This document shows, piece after piece, positions 9,301 to 12,288 of a stretch of DNA of 12,288 nucleotides. A model generated the notes under the pieces. The model was not told the origin of the DNA. It saw nothing but the letters and a program-made list of their open reading frames with translations, and made no database searches. This DNA comes from an uncultured Acetobacter sp. (GTDB lineage: Bacteria > Pseudomonadota > Alphaproteobacteria > Acetobacterales > Acetobacteraceae): contig NZ_CALLXM010000184.1 in assembly GCF_937875265.1 (NCBI RefSeq), positions 1-12,288 of the forward strand, in the 5' to 3' direction. Both the position numbers and the translations under genes were made by a program. The stretch's first letter is position 1. Each line of letters opens with the position of its first letter.

Positions 9301-9535
9301 AGAGGCCCAGTTCGGCTTCATCCAGCGCGCTGATAGGCAGAATACGGGGAAGCAGCATGGCACGGCCATCCATCTGCCTCAGGAATGCTTCTGTCAGTCC
9401 ACGGGCTGCACGACGGCCCGGCAGAATAATTGTCCCTTCCCCCACAGCCTCCGGGTCATACTTAGCAGCCTGAAGCCAGCGCGCTGCAAGCTGGTCGAGA
9501 AATGGCAGATGTGCGGGAATTGTTGCGAGACTCAT
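6365..9535 (-). CDS. addB: Double-strand break repair protein AddB, alphaproteobacterial type
   Basis: AddB is the partner of AddA: a catalytically dead helicase scaffold plus a second nuclease. From the ATG at 9533-9535 (MSLATIPAHLPFL) it has 1056 residues. This start is preferred over an ATG at 9596-9598 because a GAAGGG ribosome binding site precedes it at good spacing, and the longer form would overlap tsaE by 52 bp. The N-terminal stretch GTIILPGRRAARGLTEAFLR stands where a P-loop would be and has no GxGKT, as in alphaproteobacterial AddB. The C-terminal nuclease is complete: LSVTEIETWMRDPYAIYARH, a GMIVHDALEDWF histidine, D915 in GRADRIDYD and D929/K931 in RDYKTG. The cysteines that hold an iron-sulfur cluster in Bacillus AddB are absent. 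An acidic low-complexity stretch lies at about residues 500-545. It is 11 bp after tsaE and overlaps addA by 4 bp. Confidence 0.95.
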   Translation of the reverse strand: MSLATIPAHLPFLDQLAARWLQAAKYDPEAVGEGTIILPGRRAARGLTEAFLRQMDGRAMLLPRILPISALDEAELGLSSDLGGTAGFDLPPAVAGMTRLAVLTRLVLQAEGAFGTRPTLDQAWPLAKALADLMDEAEWADVDLAARLPEAVQENFAEHWQVILKFLEIVTRAWPEWLASQQVMNPVARQVMLLRAQARLWRDQAEKGDKTPVWAAGFTNIMPATAEALRAVMACAGGRVILPGLDLEMGEETFVQLPDSHPQAGLSHLLASLDVVRADVELWDDKGGSPERARVLSRALLPASALENWAEAGAVDLAHVSRLDAADQQEEAVAISMILRNVVETPGKRVALITPDRALAARVATELARWGVLADDSAGASLIGTPGAVLLRLVAQMIENRFSPVSVLSVLKYPLVACGLSMGVCRASARLLERVVLRGPAPPPGFVALRAAVTAALADQAKDERASARAEGGAQADRPYGPEPLEAFMERLAFCLEPILHWDGLATSAGEDAVKNDPTPEVYDSAEEAPSDAQTGPERDVPDFSHREPVPDLLSALIQAVERLVKTEDEDAAKRLWSGEEGNLLAGRLTELMMASDVLPPQPPAVLDGLLSAVLAEERVAVRRGVEHAALHPRVLIWGLFEARLQTADVVVLGGLAENIWPPAADAGPWMSRPMRQRVGLPSPEQAVGQAAHDFFACAAAAGEVVLSCPRRRDGAPVVPARWISRLDAFLSGRGMAVPSHPALGWLQVLDRPDGPARPVAPPRPMPPVALRPRRLSVTEIETWMRDPYAIYARHVLRLRPLPELEEAADASDYGMIVHDALEDWFHAHGTTWPPQAEAGLQAAFRKALLARSLRPALRAWWEPRLMRIASWVAQAESALREETGTPEAIRTESRGRVDILDAPHGLFRLVGRADRIDYDAEGRVIVRDYKTGTLPSVRDVRSGWSPQLPLEAAMILRGGFSGLPATTDIAGLVYWRLTGGADPGEEVVVKPDADASLTALAEQTWDRLRERVCAYDNPEQPYLSHPHPGREPRFADYARLARVPEWNTARVEDEA

Positions 9536-9546
9536 TATAAAACCCT

Positions 9547-10017
9547 TCAGGCCGGAAAACTGGCAGGCAATGCAGCCCCATCCAGCCTGCCACCCCAACC
9601 ACGCAGATGAACCTTACGTGCGCCATCTGGCCCAACAGTCAGATCCAGATGTAAGGCATCCGGCGGCGTCAGGTCTTCCAGACGCTCTGGCCATTCAACC
9701 AGCACAACTCCTTCCCGCGCATCATCCCAGCCCAGCTCTTCCAGTTCATCCGGGCCACCCAGACGCCATAGGTCAAAATGGGACACTACACAGGCCGGAG
9801 CCTGGTAGGTTTGTACAAGAGTATAAGTCGGGCTGGGCACTTCCAGCGCGTCATCCCCACAAAAACGCCGCAGGAAGGCACGGGCAAAAACACTTTTCCC
9901 CGCCCCTAACGGACCTGTAAGCAACAGAGCATCTCCCGGCTGCGCCAGCGCCGCCAACGCATGCGCCAGATGTACTGTTGCCTGCTCATTTTTCAGATCC
10001 ATCTTTGTGTCTGTCAT
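9547..10017 (-). CDS. tsaE: tRNA threonylcarbamoyladenosine biosynthesis ATPase TsaE
   Basis: TsaE is the small ATPase that works with TsaB and TsaD to place threonylcarbamoyl on A37 of ANN-decoding tRNAs (t6A). The 156-residue product is family length. Motifs seen: Walker A GPLGAGKS (35-42), SPTYTLVQTY (the family SPTFTLV motif), HFDLWRL (the HxDxYRL motif) and VLVEWPERL (the VEWPE motif). The first ATG has a GGGTGGCGGG purine-rich stretch upstream; an internal ATG at residue 6 is a weaker alternative. It is the first gene of the minus-strand cluster, facing the AT-rich gap. Its TGA stop is part of the addB ribosome binding site (TGAAGGG), so translation of the two is probably linked. No gene intervenes between it and addB. 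Confidence 0.96.
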   Translation of the reverse strand: MTDTKMDLKNEQATVHLAHALAALAQPGDALLLTGPLGAGKSVFARAFLRRFCGDDALEVPSPTYTLVQTYQAPACVVSHFDLWRLGGPDELEELGWDDAREGVVLVEWPERLEDLTPPDALHLDLTVGPDGARKVHLRGWGGRLDGAALPASFPA

Positions 10018-10081
10018 CCCGCCACCCGCAAGAACTGCCTGCTCTTTCCCTCACATATTACAGCGGGCACGGGAAGGCTGA

Positions 10082-10109
10082 TTTTTAATGGAACATTCAA
10101 AGCAGCCAA
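10082..10109 (-). promoter_or_regulatory. Possible promoter for the tsaE-addB-addA operon
   Basis: On the minus strand TTGGCT (10104-10109) and TAAAAA (10082-10087) are 16 bp apart, each 4 of 6 to the sigma70 consensus. Transcription from it would start near 10075, about 58 nt upstream of the tsaE ATG. The region is AT-rich, so such matches arise easily by chance. Confidence 0.25.
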
Positions 10110-10186
10110 TAACTCAGTTTAATATTGCAGCATTGGTTTATAATACCCAGAAATTTTAAATTTATATATGTGGGTTTTGCAAAATT

Positions 10187-10205
10187 TATTTCAACAAATG
10201 AAATA
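10187..10205. repeat. Short inverted repeat TATTTCA-N5-TGAAATA
   Basis: TATTTCA at 10187-10193 and its exact reverse complement TGAAATA at 10199-10205 are separated by 5 nt. A third TGAAATA lies at 10240-10246, 41 bp further on. The symmetric half-sites resemble a regulator operator, but in DNA this rich in A and T a 7-bp match can be chance. Confidence 0.4.
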
Positions 10206-10379
10206 GTCCATATGAAGAACAATATTTATTTTAATTATTTGAAATAAAATACAATTATTTTATTTTTATCAGTTATAATATATAATTTTTACTATTAATA
10301 TTCAAAACTTCTATGCGAATTCATAAATATGTCTACACTGTAATCATATATTATATGAACGCCAAGCCTTGCTTTTATT

Positions 10380-10407
10380 TTGACATATTTTAAATATTTT
10401 TGATAAA
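10380..10407 (+). promoter_or_regulatory. Candidate rightward promoter in the AT-rich gap
   Basis: A perfect TTGACA (10380-10385) is followed after 16 bp by GATAAA (10402-10407, 4 of 6 to TATAAT). The start point would be near 10414, inside a perfect 6-bp inverted repeat AAAGAT-ATCA-ATCTTT (10411-10426) that would form a hairpin at the 5' end of the transcript. No gene start follows closely; the next marked element is the terminator-like hairpin at 10587-10624. Confidence 0.3.
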
Positions 10408-10586
10408 AGGAAAGATATCAATCTTTATTTAAAATTTTTACTTCGAATAAACGCTACTTTTTACTTATATTAACGTATAATAATTCTGTAATAATAAGGA
10501 AATTATTGTGTCATTTTCATGAATACACTCTTTTTTTATCTCATTTTCATAAAAAATTTATTCATCCCTAGTAGCCAAATAAAAAT

Positions 10587-10624
10587 CAATCGCCCAATCT
10601 CAACCTGCGATTGCCGTTTTTTTT
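10587..10624 (+). terminator. Terminator-like hairpin with T8
   Basis: CAATCGC (10587-10593) pairs perfectly with GCGATTG (10607-10613) around a 13-nt loop, followed by CCG and eight Ts (10617-10624). The stem is only 7 bp, so strength is uncertain, but it is the most GC-rich spot in an otherwise very AT-rich gap, which makes it stand out. It points rightward, yet no annotated gene lies upstream on this strand, so if real it ends an unannotated transcript. On the minus strand the stem is followed by ATTTTTATTT, so it might also work leftward. Confidence 0.45.
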
Positions 10625-10678
10625 AAATACAACCATACCATGCGTTAGTTGCATACCTCGTCATCACTAAGTCAAAAT

Positions 10679-10700
10679 AAGATAAATTTCTGTTTATCTT
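10679..10700. repeat. Inverted repeat AAGATAAA-N6-TTTATCTT upstream of the regulator gene
   Basis: An exact 8-bp inverted repeat (10679-10686 and 10693-10700) with a TTTCTG spacer, ending about 82 bp before the regulator ATG. Its position suits an operator in the regulator's promoter. The arms contain no TTAA, so it is not a canonical CtrA box. A weak -10-like TATACA follows at 10738-10743. Function is inference. Confidence 0.4.
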
Positions 10701-10782
10701 TTCAAAAAAACACGTAAAAATAGATTTTATATGAGTGTATACAACTTTTAGGTGTGTTGCGCTCTCAATCGGGGGGAACCCA

Positions 10783-11541
10783 ATGCGTATCCTGTTTGCT
10801 GAAGATAAAGCGACGTCTGCCCGTCTGCTTTTACCAACACTCAAAAAAGCTGGTCTTTCGGTAGACTTGGCGCGTTCCGGCAGAAACGCCATTGAAATGC
10901 TGCGCAACTATGATTACGGAATCGCCGTAATTGACCTGAGCCTACCGGATATGGACGGTTACAACGTTATTAGTTCTTTGCGGTTATTAAAAATTTCGAC
11001 GCCTATCATCATTCTTTCTTCCTTAGATCAGCCTGATGCGAAGATCCGGGCCTTTTCCGCCGGCGCGGATGATTACTTGACCAAACCGTTTGATCCGGCA
11101 GAACTGGTTGCGCGCATTCAGGCTATCCTGCGCCGTTCCAGTGGGTTTTCCCACCCTGTGACGCAGGTGGGCGATCTCCAGCTGGATCTGAACAGCCATA
11201 CCGTTACCGTACATAATCAACCAGTCCATCTAACTGGCAAGGAATTTGCCATTCTTGAACTTCTGGTTCTTCGCAAAGGAATGGCCCAGACCAAGGAGAC
11301 ATTTCTTAACCATCTGTATGGTGGGCGCGATGAACCGGACATTAAAATCATTGATGTTTTTATCTGCAAGCTTCGTAAAAAACTTCAGGCAGCAGGCGCA
11401 GAAAACCTAATTTCTACCGTATGGGGCCGGGGTTATATTCTGCATGATCCTAAGGCAAGAAAACTTTCTCTTCCGGCCAGCCCTATTATCCCTATGCCTG
11501 GCGCCATCGCACAGCAGCAGCTTCAGGCTGTTGGGGATTGA
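10783..11541 (+). CDS. CtrA-family response regulator (OmpR/PhoB type)
   Basis: A 252-residue two-component transcription regulator. The receiver domain (1-118) has the acidic pair E7/D8, phospho-acceptor D51 in VIDLSLPDMDGY, S79 in IIILSS and K101 in DDYLTKPF, so it looks able to be phosphorylated. The winged-helix DNA-binding domain (about 127-220) carries HLTGKE, LRKG, TKETFLNHLYGGRDEP, then the recognition helix IKIIDVFICKLRKKL, and WGRGYIL. That block matches what I recall of CtrA, the alphaproteobacterial cell-cycle and motility regulator. The tail (223-252) is Pro/Gln/Ala-rich and ends VGD, not the Ala-Ala degron of Caulobacter CtrA. The ATG at 10783 is chosen because GGGGGGAA precedes it by 5 bp; an ATG at 10735 lacks a ribosome binding site. 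G+C here is lower than in the left-hand genes (near 47% in one line counted). No sensor kinase is adjacent. It may be CtrA itself or a paralogue. Confidence 0.9.
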   Translation: MRILFAEDKATSARLLLPTLKKAGLSVDLARSGRNAIEMLRNYDYGIAVIDLSLPDMDGYNVISSLRLLKISTPIIILSSLDQPDAKIRAFSAGADDYLTKPFDPAELVARIQAILRRSSGFSHPVTQVGDLQLDLNSHTVTVHNQPVHLTGKEFAILELLVLRKGMAQTKETFLNHLYGGRDEPDIKIIDVFICKLRKKLQAAGAENLISTVWGRGYILHDPKARKLSLPASPIIPMPGAIAQQQLQAVGD

Positions 11542-11564
11542 ATTTTAAAATATTCTTAGAATAT
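11542..11564. terminator. AT-rich palindromes between convergent genes
   Basis: The regulator and thiD converge with only 22 bp between their stops. This holds ATTTTAAAAT (11542-11551, self-complementary) overlapping ATATTCT-T-AGAATAT (11550-11564, 7-bp arms). Being symmetric it could serve both strands, but stems without G+C pairs are weak terminators, so transcripts may run into each other. Confidence 0.3.
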
Positions 11565-12288
11565 CAGGATGTTTTATACCATCTGTGCGCATGCCACAAT
11601 GGCCCTGCCCCAGCCCCAAGACCTGGAGCTGTCAGGATAGCTTGCCGCACATAAAGACGAGCCTGTTCAACCGCCCGGCGCAGCGGAAGTTTTTGCGCCA
11701 GCCCGGTGGCCAGTGCACTGGCCAGCGTGCATCCTGTTCCATGCGTATGCCGCGTGGTAATTCGTGTATCGCTAAATTCTGTTAGTCCACCGTCATCAAG
11801 CAAAACATCAACCAACGTATTGCCAGATAGATGGCCGCCCTTGAGCAAAACGGCAGCCCCACTCATCTCCCGCAGTTCCTGTGCAGCAAGACGCATGTCT
11901 TCTACAGACACAATCGTCTTGCCCGTCAGTTTTTCAGCTTCTGGCAAATTGGGGGTCAGAACAGTTGCCTGCAGAAAAAGCTGTGTTTTCAGGCAGGATA
12001 ATGCTGCCTCTGCCAGAAGACTGGCTCCCCCCTTTGCAACCATCACCGGGTCTACGACCACAGGACTATCCGTAAACAGGCTGCGGTAGCGGGAAATTTC
12101 TTCAGAAACACACTGAATTTCAGCAGCCCCACCCAGCATGCCGGTCTTGATGGCATCCGTGCCCAGATCATCCAGCACACTACGAATCTGCTGACGCAAA
12201 AAGGCAGGAGGCACGGGGAGGATTGCCTGAACCCCCTCCGTATTTTGCGCAGTCAGCGCAGTCAGGGCTGTCGTGGCGTAGCCCCCCA
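11564..12288 (-). CDS. thiD: Hydroxymethylpyrimidine / phosphomethylpyrimidine kinase, 5' end cut by window edge
   Basis: ThiD phosphorylates 4-amino-5-hydroxymethyl-2-methylpyrimidine twice, giving the pyrophosphate that is joined to the thiazole in thiamine synthesis. The frame is open from the right edge to the TGA at 11564-11566, showing 240 residues of a usual 265-270. An ATG at 12212-12214 is internal, since conserved sequence continues upstream of it: GGYATTALTALTAQNTEGVQ, the family stretch just after the missing N-terminal AGSDPSGGAG substrate loop. Ribokinase-fold motifs seen are KTGMLG, VVVDPVMVAKGG, LTPNLPEAEKL, AAVLLKGGHL, and HTHGTGCTLASALA, whose GTGC forms the anion hole and holds the catalytic Cys. 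It is convergent with the CtrA-like regulator, so it belongs to a different transcription unit lying to the right. Confidence 0.94.
   Translation of the reverse strand, partial: GGYATTALTALTAQNTEGVQAILPVPPAFLRQQIRSVLDDLGTDAIKTGMLGGAAEIQCVSEEISRYRSLFTDSPVVVDPVMVAKGGASLLAEAALSCLKTQLFLQATVLTPNLPEAEKLTGKTIVSVEDMRLAAQELREMSGAAVLLKGGHLSGNTLVDVLLDDGGLTEFSDTRITTRHTHGTGCTLASALATGLAQKLPLRRAVEQARLYVRQAILTAPGLGAGAGPLWHAHRWYKTS

Larger units (their letters stand above)
10081..10740. other. AT-rich intergenic region, about 23.5% G+C
   Basis: Hand count gives 155 G+C in 660 bases, and 67 in the 360 bases 10201-10560 (about 19%), against coding DNA that is plainly GC-rich just left of it. No convincing gene is present on either strand: stops are dense and the only short frames lack family features. 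It separates tsaE (leaving leftward) from the response regulator (leaving rightward), so it must hold at least the promoters of both. Visible structure includes inverted repeats at 10187-10205, 10411-10426 and 10679-10700, a TTGACA promoter candidate at 10380-10407 and a terminator-like hairpin at 10587-10624. No DnaA box (TTATNCACA) and no full CtrA site (TTAA-N7-TTAA) was found by eye. It could be a silencer-bound, strongly bent regulatory region or acquired DNA. Confidence 0.85.

Noticed and set aside
9533..9598. Upstream ATG at 9596-9598 as the addB start
   Set aside because: It would add 21 non-conserved residues overlapping tsaE by 52 bp, while the ATG at 9533-9535 has a GAAGGG ribosome binding site.
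10519..10626. 35-residue plus-strand frame (MNTLFFYLIF...) in the AT-rich gap
   Set aside because: It runs through the terminator-like stem and T tract, its purine stretch is 18 nt away, and its hydrophobic start follows from T-rich DNA.
10735..10782. Upstream ATG at 10735 as the regulator start
   Set aside because: It has no ribosome binding site and adds 16 residues before the canonical receiver start MRILFAED, which follows GGGGGGAA.
10081..10782. Replication origin or CtrA autoregulation site in the AT-rich gap
   Set aside because: No TTATNCACA box was seen on either strand, and the TTAA words present are not spaced as TTAA-N7-TTAA.
10623..10907. 94-residue minus-strand frame across the regulator start
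   Set aside because: About half is antisense to the regulator and the remainder lies in its AT-rich leader; no ribosome binding site or motif.
1..12288. Mobile element, defence system, CRISPR array or tRNA
   Set aside because: No transposase, integrase, direct-repeat array or tRNA-like fold was seen; all genes are standard housekeeping or regulatory families.

Overview
The window carries nine protein genes and one long AT-rich gap. It looks like the chromosome of an alphaproteobacterium, most likely an acetic acid bacterium (Acetobacteraceae). The reasons are the alphaproteobacterial AddAB nuclease genes in a tsaE-addB-addA-trxA block, a CtrA-family response regulator, and clearly GC-rich coding DNA. 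The genus is an inference; there is no rRNA or other marker here.

Positions 1-10017 are a minus-strand gene cluster read right to left: tsaE, addB, addA, trxA, accD and folC (3' end cut off by the left edge). tsaE to addB is 11 bp, addB and addA share an ATGA overlap, and accD to folC is about 11 bp, so these pairs are translationally close. The 78-bp addA-trxA gap and the 130-bp trxA-accD gap are the looser joints. The trxA-accD gap holds a promoter-like sequence followed by hairpins and a T6 run, so accD-folC may be separately transcribed. The cluster joins housekeeping functions: tRNA t6A modification (TsaE), double-strand-break repair (AddAB), thiol redox (TrxA), the first step of fatty acid synthesis (AccD) and folate polyglutamylation (FolC).

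Positions 10018-10782 contain no convincing gene. From 10081 to 10740 the DNA is only about 23.5% G+C (hand count), and 10201-10560 is near 19%, in sharp contrast to the genes on its left. It holds several perfect short inverted repeats, a TTGACA-type promoter candidate and a hairpin followed by T8, which together could delimit a small RNA of about 210 nt.

Positions 10783-11541 (plus strand) encode an OmpR/PhoB-type response regulator whose DNA-binding domain has the CtrA signature. It converges, with 22 bp between, on a minus-strand thiD (thiamine pyrimidine kinase) whose N-terminus lies beyond the right edge.

No mobile element, CRISPR array, tRNA or rRNA was seen. Most of the window is conserved housekeeping DNA. 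The places worth a second look are the accD leader, the AT-rich gap and the CtrA-like regulator.
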